Below are positions 35,361 through 45,448 of a stretch of DNA of 64,000 nucleotides, one piece after another; the first letter of the stretch is position 1, and each line of letters starts with the position of its first letter. The notes below the pieces were generated by a model. That model did no database searches and was not told the origin of the DNA. It saw only the letters and a program-made list of their open reading frames with translations. A program made the translations under genes and the position numbers. The DNA comes from Adiantum capillus-veneris (taxonomy: Eukaryota > Streptophyta > Polypodiopsida > Polypodiales > Pteridaceae), in NCBI GenBank assembly GCA_014529385.2, contig CM043966.1, positions 110,466,808-110,530,807 of the forward strand. Reading direction: 5' to 3'.

Positions 35361-36860
35361 CTAGGAGTGATGCGGTGAACAAGAGCTAGCACATGGAGTA
35401 TAGAGAAGTGCCATGCCCTGAGGACATGACCAGTCCACAACGGGGAGTAATCTTAAAGCTTTGCAGAAATCTTCAAAATTCTCATGAGACAATGCCTTTG
35501 TGAAAAGATCTACAAGGTTGTCTTGTGTTAGCACATAAGCCAAGCTGGTCTCTACTGTTAAGAGCATGATCTCTCCTATTGAGAGCCTCTCCCTGACATA
35601 GTGTTAATGCACCTCAATGTGCTTTGTGTGACCATCAAATCTGGGTTCCTTACGACTGCCAATGCGCTCTGAGTCATAATCTATGTCTTTTGTTGTGCAT
35701 AACCCTTTGCAAAAAATCAAGCCTTATAGCAATCAATCTCACCATCTGACTTGCGTTTCAACTTGTAAACCCACTTTGTACCAATGGAATTTTTTCCAAG
35801 AGGCAAATCACATAAATTCCATGTGTCATTTTCTATAAGCGCATCATATGCTGATTGCATGGCAACCATCTAGTTTTCTAAATTATGTGCTTCATCAAAA
35901 GACATAGGTTCCTCAGCATCACATAAACTAGACACGGCCAAAGAAAAAAAATCCGATGCATAAGATGCATGGCGAGAACCTGAATGAGTACGACTAGACA
36001 AAGGTGCATCCAATTTACTGTCACGCAAGTATGCACCGACCATTTAGGCATATCTCTAGCTTGCTCATTCTCAGCCCTTTCCTCATTAAGTACATCATGT
36101 ACACCTGCATCAGTTATAGGCTAATCTGTAACATTTTGAGAAACCCCTACATTTGCACTTCCACCACTAAAAAGAGGAACAAAGTGTCATAAATGTCCTG
36201 TGAGCTTACATTATTGTCTTTGGTACATGATAGCAAGGACTAAATAGAATCTTCCACAAACACAATTGTATCTTGTGAAACCAAAAGACACATTGTTTGC
36301 AAATGATACAACCTATAACCTTTTCTTTCAACACTATAACCAGCAAAAATACATTTTATAGCCTTATCATCCAATTTTTTGCGTTGTGTTTGTGGCACCA
36401 AAGCATATGCCAAACAACCAGAAACATGCATGTTCTCAATTGAAGGCTTTCTATCATTTCATGGCTTATAAGGAGTCATATACTACAAAGCTTTTGTAGG
36501 ACACCTGTTAAGTACAGAAGTGGCACACATGATGGCCTCAAGCCAAAGAAATGTGGTAAAGCTTGACTTTTGACCATACATTGTGCCATTTCCGGAAGAG
36601 ACCTGTTTTTCCTCTCAGTAACACCATTTTGTTGAGGTGTATACGTCACTTTACATTGGTTTTCTATCCCACGACTAGCCAAAAATGCATTAAATTCATG
36701 ACACATATACTCCCCCCCTTGATCTGAATGGAGGGTGCCCATAGTACTTTTTGAGACATTTTTAGCCATAGCCAAAAATTGTTTGAAGCACATAAATACT
36801 TTGGACTTTGCTTTAGGTGGATATACCCATGCATGCTTAGAGTAATAATCAATTTCTAGA
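35361..36860 (-). pseudogene. Copia element 1: integrase and RNase H pieces
   Basis: The minus strand has integrase-core words in two frames at 36476-36852 (LWAPSIQIKGGSICVMN; LHSDQGGEYMCHEFN and YTPQQNGVTERKN, where the Glu is the last catalytic residue). An IN C-terminal piece follows at 36240-36431 (HVSGCLAYALVPQTQRKKLDD, CIFAGYS), and then the RNase H tail at 35361-35567 (LTQDNLVDLFTKALSHENF). Only about 700 bp separate IN from the RNase H tail, so most of RT has been deleted. gag, PR and the 5' LTR are missing. It is a deletion derivative of the same family as the element at 53300-55874. Confidence 0.85.
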
Positions 36861-37739
36861 GAGAAATCGAACCCAGGGAAGTGGTTGAAGAAAATGGCAA
36901 AGGGACACTACAGAAGTAATACGAATGTGAAGTGGAAGTTCCATGAGAAAGATACCCGATCAGAGAACCAATTGTGGGAACCAACTCACAATACAAGGCT
37001 AGAAAATTTGAATGGAAACAATGATCCAAATACAATAAAATTTAGGATAGAACTGAGCACATGTGGTCGCAATCAAAAGGAAATGAGTTTAAGGGGAGGA
37101 ATTGTTGGGACACAGATGGACATATTAGAGGCTGATGGTTTGCACCGGAAACATGCTCTGGGTGAGGTTAAATGAATGGAGAGAATGGGGCTACTGAGAG
37201 GATGGGGATATTGGAACCAAAACCAATTAAGAAAGGTACATATGACTTACTATTGGGGATAATAGAATTTTACTCTTGATCCATTTACAAGCGACAAGGA
37301 CACACCATCCAAAGTGGCTAATTGTATTGCTCCTTGTGGTAAAATCTCTTGTACTTTGTATGGCCCTTGTCAATCTGAGACCCTCTTCTTTGCCTTTTTA
37401 TGATATCTTGCCCGATATAGCATCACTAGTGATGCTTGCATTGATGGATGCTAGAGAGTATGTATGTGACAGGCAGGTCACTTTCCCAGGGAAGTCATCT
37501 ATTAAAAATGTAACCTATCACGTGAGTTCAATAGAAGGGTATTTAAAGTTCTTGAAACTTGCAGCAATATATATACAGAAGGGCATTATTTTTTCAAATT
37601 TGAAAAAAACTTACAGATTTTAAAAGAAAAGGGTATATTATATTCCTTGAAAAATTCACAGATAAGGGATTCTACAAAGATGTCTTGAACGCACGTGATA
37701 TGGTAGTTTTACACATAGTGAACCCCCCGAGATCACTTT
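36861..37739. other. Unassigned stretch, possible LTR start
   Basis: A plus-strand open frame (36885-37175) contains MSLRGGIVGTQ. The DNA there reads AAGGGGAGGAATTGTTGGGACAC, which looks like a polypurine tract followed by an LTR starting TGTTGGG at about 37107. No matching second LTR was found in the window. The rest, including an open frame at 37276-37623, is not recognised. Confidence 0.35.
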
Positions 37740-38830
37740 TAAGTCTAGCTTGCCTTTATACTACTTTGTGTCTTGGGATAGCACATTGTCTATGCATTTT
37801 CTACTAGACGAGCATGAAATTTTCCACATGACACCACATTGTGATTTTTTTTGCTCTTTCTCTAGTGGGAGCCTTGGTTGTGTGCAGTTTGCTGATGGTT
37901 CAGCATATGACATAGAGGGTGCTGGAGATGTATGTATGTCTTTACCTAGCGGTGCATTGCTTATGCTATGAGATGTATGCTAGGTACCAGGACTCAGCCA
38001 GAGTATCATTTCAATGCATCAATTGCAGATTAGTGGACATTGTGTACTGCTTGGAGAGCGATCATTTCAGATGCCTAGGGGATCACTAGTGATAGCCAGA
38101 GGTGCTAGGAGTGGTCTCGTATATCCATTGCATATTTTTGATACACGAGGTGGTGTAGTCTCTGTGCATTTGCAGCCATGTTTAGAGCGAGAGACAAGAC
38201 ATGTCTCTTTTGTGAATCTGCTGCATGGAGAGTAGGTTGTGCATTTGTCTTGTAGTGACGTTCATGCAAATAGTGGTATCTCTTGGGATGCACAGCTTAA
38301 CCAATCATCAGTTGAGGTGAGATCAGTTGAACCAGAGACCAATGCATTGTTCTATGATGTGTCTGATACGTTTGAGGATGACATTTTCCTTCAGGTAACT
38401 GTGTGTGATTGCAGTGGTGCTGATCTTTTGGTTTTGTAGTCATTCTCAGCAGATATGCCTTTGCTAGACGATGTTGACATGGTGATGCATAGACATGTGG
38501 TTCTTGATGAGGATGCATATGGCACTGAGGTTGCTGACAGGGATAGGTTTCACACATAGTGCATGTTTTGTTGACTTTCAGGTCTCACGTGTCTGACCTT
38601 TTGGTCTCAAAACCTGATCTTGCTTATGCGGTTGAAAATAGACGTCTCGGGTGATCCTGCGATGACTGAGACTGGCATTGTGCATTGTGGAGCCATGCAG
38701 GCTATCACTGAATACCTGCATAAAAGCTCTAGCCCTAGTGGTATGCATGTTCCATCCACACTAGAGCGGTTACAGAGTGAGCCAGTGGGCATAGGTTGAG
38801 AGACGTCTTCTCTCACCTCTTGTATATACT
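37740..38830 (+). pseudogene. Copia protease / pre-integrase remnant
   Basis: Plus-strand frames 37750-37971, 38014-38235 and 38239-38439 read as a broken copia polyprotein segment. HMTPHCDFFCSF follows a damaged WxxDS active-site region (WDSTLSMHF). Then come VQFADGSAYDIEGAGDVCM, VPGLSQSIISMHQLQISGH, FQMPRGSLVIARG and GLVYPLHIFD. This is the usual order from the aspartic protease to the GAG-pre-integrase linker. Stops occur between pieces. It ends near the assembly gap. Confidence 0.72.
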
Positions 38831-38950
38831 AGTTGTAGGCTAGTCTTCTTGCCACTTATCAACACACAGCCTCTAGTGGGACAATGTTACATAAAGGCGG
38901 TGTGCCTCACTGTGCTTTGCCTATGTCTGTCGGCCGTGTCCGCCGCCCAA

Positions 38951-39150
38951 NNNNNNNNNNNNNNNNNNNNNNNNNNNNNNNNNNNNNNNNNNNNNNNNNN
39001 NNNNNNNNNNNNNNNNNNNNNNNNNNNNNNNNNNNNNNNNNNNNNNNNNNNNNNNNNNNNNNNNNNNNNNNNNNNNNNNNNNNNNNNNNNNNNNNNNNNN
39101 NNNNNNNNNNNNNNNNNNNNNNNNNNNNNNNNNNNNNNNNNNNNNNNNNN
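38951..39150. other. Assembly gap (200 N)
   Basis: Two hundred undetermined bases. Open frames reported through the gap are meaningless. The plus-strand gypsy copy begins directly after it, so its 5' part may have been lost or misjoined here. Confidence 0.99.
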
Positions 39151-39199
39151 GATTTAGGGGATTAGTGAGTTGGATTAAGTTGATGTAATTTGGGAAAAG

Positions 39200-39960
39200 G
39201 ACATCAGGAATCCTCCATAGTGGAATTTGAGGCAGTTCTCAAGTGGACTTGGATCTGCAATCTTACTGGGGAGATGGGGGCTCTGTTAGAACAATGGAGA
39301 GCAAACCTCATTCACTGAATACCTTACCTTCAATACTAGGAGAGTATGAAGCAAAATCCGAGATTAGAGCACTTCCCTCACGAAGAATCTCATCAGAAAA
39401 AGTCATGGACTCGCAAGGATTGATAGAGATCTTGTCAACACCAGTGACATGCACTATCACTCTAGCTGAGCTTTGAGGCTAAGACCACATATGTGGACCA
39501 CTGTAGGAAAATGCTTGGAGAAATTTGGGATAAAAGACCCAACATCGAGACTGCAAGAGGGTATACAAGAGCTGAGCAAACCACAAAAGAACGCTAAGCC
39601 TGTACCCTTAAACAAGGTCGGAGAGTATTGCGAAGGTGAAGAGGGGAAATACAACCTTACCAGTTGAATTCCAAGGAGTGAACACGATGGCAATACTAGA
39701 CAGCGAGCTGGGGTAGCCATTGCTACAAAAGAAATCTGGAAAAAATGGGGGAAACCAGCAATAAGGAAGACTAGGTTGAAACTCCAATTAGCATATGGAC
39801 ACATGGAAAACCTATGGGTTATTAGAGAAAGTCGAAGTAACTTCTTGCGGCATTGAATACGAACATACTTTTGCTATTGTCGATTTTGGCAAGGAGAATA
39901 ACTATGATATCATACTGGGAAGACCATTCATGATACAGTTGAAAATGGTCCAGGAATTGG
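39200..39960 (+). pseudogene. First retropepsin domain (PR1) of copy 2
   Basis: Frames around 39300-39470 (ILGEYEAKSE, MDSQGLIEILSTPVTCTI) and 39473-39667 (RPHMWTTVGKCLEKFGIKDP, VPLNKVGEYCEG) match copy 1. The protease core follows in shifted frames: ILDSELG in place of an expected Asp-Ser-Gly-Ala, then VAIATKEIWKKWGKPA and HTFAIVDFGKENNYDI with ILGRPFM. The damage lies exactly at the catalytic triplet. This is the usual retropepsin position, ahead of RT. Confidence 0.8.
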
Positions 39961-41114
39961 GCTAACGATCACATATACCTGAGAAATATGGAAACCACTA
40001 CACGTGTGAACCTGAAAGACCATAGCTACAAAGATGTGAACGAGACACCGGTAGAGGAGTTTGATTCAGCTACTTTGGCGGGATCCGAATTTCCAGCTTG
40101 GTTAGGTAAGCCCAAGGAGTTATGGATGTGTGGGCCTCGAAATGTGGAAGTCTGAGGCGAGAAGAATATGTTTTAGAAAGGGCTATCGAAGACGAAACTT
40201 ATATAGGAGAACCCTTTCCAGAGGACACGCTTGAACCATTAGAATGGACACACATTCTAGCAACCCTAGATGTTTGTGCAATTCCGGATGGTCCCACAAC
40301 GAAATTTTGCGACAAGGACGGGTACGACGTGGTTCCGTACTTCATGTTGAGAACTGTACTCGAAAAAGAAACTGAAAAGAACGATACACTGGAAAAGAAG
40401 ATGAAGAAGAGGTGTTTCACGACATTCTTGATCATCCAGAGTGGGAAATGAAGCAGACAACGAGTCAACGGACAATTCAAGCGGAAACGAAGAAACTATA
40501 ACGGATGTCAGATTTTATGATTTTCCGAACCAAACTAAACAACGCCAGAAACGCTATAGAGCAAAGAGAAAAACAAGGGGGTTAGAACCAATCCGATGCC
40601 TAGAATAAGAAAAAAATCAATTCCTAATGCTAGTAAAGGCGGAAGATTGTGTTTAAGACAAGATTTCTGGAAGAATGAGAGGCAATGATCAAAAGAGCTT
40701 ACGAAAAGACAAAAGAGCTCAAGAAATCAAGTTCAAAGGAATGAACGAAAACTGAAACAGAAAAATCAGAAAAGAACAAGCGCAACAGAGAACACACGGA
40801 GTCCAAGTTAGAACGTAGAAACAAGTACAGAGAGCTCAAGAAAACTCTGAAAGAAGTTTGGACGACAGAAATTGAGAGTGGAGAGGACGAAAACGCCAAA
40901 ATCAAGGAAAACATGGATGTTCCCCTCTCACTACAGGAAATTCACAATAGAGGATAGGAAGGTGGTATTAACCCAACCCATTCGAGAGAGAAAGGCGAAC
41001 GAATCTTATGACGGACCGGAGGATGCAAAAAAAGTTGATTTAGCAGCTCCAGGTGAGACACCTAGACCGGTGTACATAGCCACAGATTTGTCTCCAGGCG
41101 AAGAAGAGAGACTT
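39961..41114 (+). pseudogene. PR1-RT linker of copy 2
   Basis: Frames at 40122-40451 (ERAIEDETYIGEPFPED, EWTHILATLDVCAIPDG, KFCDKDGYDVVPYF) and 40872-41129 (SHYRKFTIEDRKVVLTQP, YDGPEDAKKVDLAAPGE) align with 24699-25614 of copy 1. Between them the sequence is Lys/Glu-rich and frameshifted. No catalytic domain was recognised. Confidence 0.7.
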
Positions 41115-42560
41115 TTGAGTCTTCTCTGAGAGTACAGGGATGTGTTTGCATGGTCTTATAAGGACTTAAAGGGAGTTGACCCATCGATATGCCAACACAC
41201 AATCCCACTAAAACAAGACGCAAAGCCTAGCACAGAGAACCATACAACATATTAATGATACGTTTGCTAAGCGAATCAAAGAAGAGATAGATAAGCTAAT
41301 GGAAGCTGAATTCATATACGAGATTGAACACACCGATTGGGTATCTCCGATTGTGGTGGTACCCAAGAAGAACGGAAAACTCCGAGTGTGTGTCAACTTA
41401 AAGAAAGTGAATGCTGCAACAATCAGGGACAATTATCCCCTGCCGATAAACTGATCATGTTCTAGAGCGTGTATCAGGGAAAACAGCATACTCCTTTCTT
41501 GATGGTTTTTCAGGAGATATAACCAGCTAGCCATAGCACCCACCGGCAGATCAACATAAAACAGCTTTTGCAACGGAGTGGGGAATTTATGCTTATCGGG
41601 TTATGCCTTTTGGTCTAACCAATGCTCCCGCAACCTTCCAGAGGCTGATGACGCATGCTTTCAAAGAATACTTAAGGTTGTTTCTAGAAATATACATGGA
41701 TGACTTATGTGTACATTCTCTTCTGAGAGATGAGCATCTAGAACACCTAAGAAAAGTATTTGAGAAATGTAGGACATATCGCATTTGTCTCAATCCTGAG
41801 AAATGTGTGTTTATGGTCCGACAGGCAGAATTCTGGGACATATTGTCTCACAAAACGGAATATCCACGGATTTAGAGAAGATAAAAGTTATAGTGGATAT
41901 GCCTAGACCAACCAATGCGAAACAAGTACAGAGCTTTATGGGACATTGCGGATATTATAGACGATTCATTTACATGTACGCTATAATAGGCCAACCACTT
42001 TACAGGCTAATAGTGAACTTTGAATGGACAGAGGAGTGTGAGAAATCATTCAAGAAATTGAAAGAGGCACTCATTACTGCTCCAGTCTTGAAATCACCAG
42101 ATTGGGAGAAGATATTTCCATGTGCATATAGATGCTTCGGCATATGCAATAGGATGCATTCTGGCTCAGCAGAAGAAGGAAACATGGATTTTCCTATCTG
42201 TTACGCCAGTCGACAGCTCAACAATGCAGAGAAGAATTACACCACAACAGAGCGAGAGGATTAGGAATGATATATGCTGTGAAGAAATTTCGGCATTATC
42301 TTCTAGCCAACAAGTTTGTGTTTTTTACGGATCACCAAGCCTTGCTCTACCTAGTGAATAAACCATGCAATACCGGGAGAATAGTGAGATGGTTCATTAT
42401 CTTACTGGAATTCGACTTCACGGTAGTAGTAAAGAAAGGAAAAACACATCTTAGAGCTGATCATCTTTCGCGATTGACGAATGGAGAAGACCCTATAGGA
42501 GTGGATGACGACATGCCAGACGCGTACTTGTTCAACATAGAAATGATACGAAGTGGTCTC
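41115..42560 (+). pseudogene. Reverse transcriptase and RNase H of copy 2
   Basis: RT blocks in order: YRDVFAWSYKDLKGVDP, a charged helix, [47 protein letters not shown], and the catalytic box YMDD within EIYMDDLCVHSLL (about 41688-41715). Then CRTYRICLNPEKC, GHCGYYRRFIYMY and the RNase H part HIDASAYAIGCILA, SRQLNNAEKNYTTTE, KFRHYLLANKFVFFTDH, LLYLVNKPCNTGR and TVVVKKGKTHLRADHLSRL. Frameshifts near 41460-41530, 41850, 42120 and 42265 break it. Only one RNase H is visible, unlike some Tat elements with an additional one. Confidence 0.87.
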
Positions 42561-42639
42561 AAAATGTCGTTAGCTTATTAACCTATGGAGGAGAGTTTGA
42601 TAGAAGAGAATACAACCAGAAACATATTGCTATTCAGCA

Positions 42640-43270
42640 ATCCAAGAATCTTCAATTGGTTGCAGGAAGGTTGTATCAATTGGAAAATGATCATGTTTTA
42701 CGACTATGCATCAATCCTGAGGAATATAATATATATCTGCGCGAAGCACATGTTCAGGAATGTGCATTTCATTGTTCAAGAAGAACACATATAGAAATTT
42801 GTTACAATTTGGGAGTCTATTGGCCAGGAATGAAAGAAAGCGTACATGAATATGTCACTGTATGTATGTTGTTCATCAAAACCGCCAGCAGAGTATTCGA
42901 CATTATATCAGATAATGATCGCTCCGGAATGGAGTCAGTATATTGTTGAATATCTCACAAATAGAACTTTCCTAGAAGGAACGTCAAAAGCTCGTCAGAA
43001 ATCTGTAGAGACAGAAGCTAGAGATTACACTTTAATAGGAGATCAACTCTATAAGAGAGGTAAAGACAACCAGCTTAGGATTTGCGCATCAGAGTCTGAG
43101 TATGTGATAATCCTGGAGCAAGCTCATGGAGGAGTAGGTGGAGGCCATTTCTCAGTGATAAGACAACAAAACTTGTCTTAGCCGCAGGAATATGGTGGCC
43201 AACATTACATATGGACGCTGAGGAATACGTTAAACGGTGTGATGACTGTCAGCGGACCAAAGTACCACTT
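42640..43270 (+). pseudogene. Tandem HHCC zinc-binding modules of copy 2
   Basis: Module A (about 42656-42900) reads GRLYQLENDHVLRLC, PEEYNIYLREAH with H-x6-H, LGVYWPGM, HEYVTVC, then a frameshift before the final Cys and SSKPPAEYSTLYQ. A short bridge (APEWSQYIVEYL) leads to module B (about 43020-43250): GDQLYKRGKDNQLRIC, ESEYVIILEQAH with H-x6-H (HGGVGGGH), WWPTLHMDAEEYVKRC and CDDCQ. Both share the pattern LY-x4-D/N-x2-LR-x-C ... EY ... AH ... H ... YWP/WWP ... EYV ... C-x2-C. Copy 1 has the same pair, so the duplication was present in the ancestor of both. Confidence 0.82.
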
Positions 43271-43299
43271 AAAAGAGATGATATGCCGCTTAGACCAAT

Positions 43300-44210
43300 G
43301 ATGGGGGCAAGAGCTTTTGCAAAATGGGGATTGATTATGTCGGACCCATTTCACCTCCTGCATATAAGACTCATGCACAACATCGTTGTGGCTACAGACT
43401 ATCTAACAAAGTGGGTCGAAGCAAAGGCAACTTAAAAAGTAGATGCCAGGACCACGGCACAATTTCTATATGAATACGTCTTTGTACGATATGGATTGCC
43501 AATAGAAATTGTGAGTGATCGAGGCACACATTTTATAAATGAAGTGATAGAGATCCTTCTAGATGAATTCATGGTAATCCATAGGAAATCAGCCCCGTAT
43601 CATCCACAAACAAACGGACAAGCTGAAGCAACAAACAAAACCATATGCACGGTCCTTACGAAGATTGTATCTGAGTCGAGAACTGACTAGGATCAGAAGT
43701 TGCATTCAACATTATGGGCATATAGGGTAGCATATAAAACATCAATAGGAACGACCCCATATAACATGGTTTTTGGGCTAAATGCTATCTTACCAATAGA
43801 ATTCTTGATTTCAACCTTAAGGGTGGCTAAGGATCTAGAGTGGACAGGGCACGAGCTTTCTGATAGAATAGATGACCTGGAAAAGCTAGACGAGCTTCGC
43901 CTAAAAGCAGTAGCTTCTATCTACGCTCAAAAAAGGCGACAAAAGGAATTTTTTGATAAGCATGTGCGGACTAAAGAGTTTAAGGTTGGGGACTATGTCC
44001 TAGTTTACACTCTGAAACAGCATGCTAAGAAGCTTAAAAAGCGAGGGATGGGACCTCTGGTGATTAAAGATCTATCACCAAGTGGAGCCGTCAAGCTTGC
44101 TACATTAGACGGAGAAGAAATGCCCAATTGGATTAGTGGATGCAGAGTGAAAAAGTATCTTTTGCCGCTAACCCAAGACATGCTTCTCAAAATACATCAA
44201 GAAAAGCTAC
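43300..44210 (+). pseudogene. Integrase core and C-terminus of copy 2
   Basis: The core begins FAKWGLIMSDPFH (the first catalytic Asp region is altered compared with WGIDFVGP in copy 1). Then VVATDYLTKWVEAKAT, IEIVSDRGTHFINE (second Asp) and YHPQTNGQAEATN (Glu, 35 residues between). The C-terminal part opens in the 582-codon frame from 43700: TLWAYRVAYKTSIGTTPYN, LRVAKDLEWTG, LDELRLKAVASIYAQKRRQK, EFKVGDYVLVY and GAVKLATLDGEE, ending CRVKKYLLP. This is the Tat/Athila-style integrase tail without a chromodomain. A stop at 43433 and one at 43688 separate the frames. Confidence 0.87.
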
Positions 44211-45448
44211 GTGTCCAGAAAAAGAAAAAGATTGTGGAGGAAGCGCACGCAGAGACGAAGGAAAGAATGGAGAAAAGAAGACTACTACGTCAGAAACAAC
44301 GCAATGAAGGAGCAATACGAATAAACGCAGTCAGTATAACAGAAATGGATAATGACAAAGAAGAACCCATCATTGAATGCAAAGTAGGAACCAACCAAAT
44401 CAAAGCCAGAGCTCTATTGGATTCAGGAGCTCAAACTAACCTACTTTCACTCACTTTGTACAGACAATTGACAAATGACACTAAATTACAAACTGCCAAG
44501 CAAGAGTTAAAAAGTTACTCTGAGAATTCAATCAAAACTGTCGGATGCACAGTTTTACACATACAGATTAACCAGTATGTGTATCCTCATATGTTTTACG
44601 TGGTTGAAGACCAAGCTACACAACATCCATTATTGCTAGGACAACCATGGCAGAAGCAATACAGTGCAATGATTGACTGGAGTTCTAAATCAGTGCTGAT
44701 CAAATACGAAGGTGAAAGTCAATCAGTTAAGTTCACCAAAGGATCAGAGACAACTCCAAAGGAAGAATCCAAGAACAAAGGTAAACAACAACCAGAGAAA
44801 AAGAAGAAGCAATGGCAACCAAAAATTTCTATACAACTGGATTGCTCTTCGACGAGGAACTCTCCACATTGGATAAGGAAGACAAGCAATAATATAACAG
44901 CCCAACCCTGGAAAAAAACGGAGTCAAAGTTGGTATGGAGACCAAAAAAGGTTGTGCCAAAGAACACAAAGGTGGAAAACAGAGTCTTCAATACCAGACA
45001 ACAGAGTGATTCCAGACAATCAAGGACAGTGAAACAGATCTGGATTTCAAAGAAGTTCATGACGGCACAAAGCTATAGCAAGCAAATTTGGATCCCAAGG
45101 ATTTGTAAACAGGAACTCCCTTCAGTACAATCCACGAAAACTCCTAGGTATTTCAAGGCAAGGAAATCAACACAAAGAACAAAGCAGGTTTGGGTCGCAA
45201 AGAGTTTGTGGCAAGCACAAGTGAAGCGGAAGCAGATTTGGATTGTGAAAAAGAACAACAAGGTAAAGAAGAATCCATCTACTGATTCTACTACCGAAGT
45301 GCCAAAACCAACCCAAAACCCGACCACCAATCCTTCAATCAAACAAAGAGCAGCTTTATTGGAAAGACTGTTCTATCATCGCTCTGCAATTGCATTGGGA
45401 ACTTATGACCAAAACAACTACAATGCTTCGCCCACAGACACTTCATAG
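43700..45448 (+). CDS. IN tail - second protease (PR2) - Trp/basic repeats
   Basis: A continuous 582-codon frame, the longest in the window. Residues 1-170 are the integrase C-terminus. Residues 205-340 form a complete-looking retropepsin: active site ALLDSGAQTNLLS (Asp241-Ala244, bases 44420-44431), a flap-like segment, FYVVED at 299-304, and LLLGQPW at 311-317 (the usual hydrophobic-hydrophobic-Gly strand), then AMIDW. Residues 350-370 are Lys/Glu-rich. From 371 come Trp motifs: QWQPK, WIRK, LVWRPKK, KQIWISKK (445), KQIWIPR (461), KQVWVAK (495) and KQIWIVKK (511). The pair 16 residues apart is repeated after 50 residues. It ends LERLFYHRSA... The frame is only the 3' part of pol, so the real product would start far upstream. 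Confidence 0.8.
   Translation: MHSTLWAYRVAYKTSIGTTPYNMVFGLNAILPIEFLISTLRVAKDLEWTGHELSDRIDDLEKLDELRLKAVASIYAQKRRQKEFFDKHVRTKEFKVGDYVLVYTLKQHAKKLKKRGMGPLVIKDLSPSGAVKLATLDGEEMPNWISGCRVKKYLLPLTQDMLLKIHQEKLRVQKKKKIVEEAHAETKERMEKRRLLRQKQRNEGAIRINAVSITEMDNDKEEPIIECKVGTNQIKARALLDSGAQTNLLSLTLYRQLTNDTKLQTAKQELKSYSENSIKTVGCTVLHIQINQYVYPHMFYVVEDQATQHPLLLGQPWQKQYSAMIDWSSKSVLIKYEGESQSVKFTKGSETTPKEESKNKGKQQPEKKKKQWQPKISIQLDCSSTRNSPHWIRKTSNNITAQPWKKTESKLVWRPKKVVPKNTKVENRVFNTRQQSDSRQSRTVKQIWISKKFMTAQSYSKQIWIPRICKQELPSVQSTKTPRYFKARKSTQRTKQVWVAKSLWQAQVKRKQIWIVKKNNKVKKNPSTDSTTEVPKPTQNPTTNPSIKQRAALLERLFYHRSAIALGTYDQNNYNASPTDTS

Noticed and set aside
38849-39165. Open frames reading into 38951-39150
   Set aside because: They run through the assembly gap and consist mostly of unknown residues.
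44719-45342. Antisense frames rich in Phe/Leu opposite the PR2 ORF
   Set aside because: They are shadows of Lys/Glu-rich coding on the plus strand and have no conserved motif.
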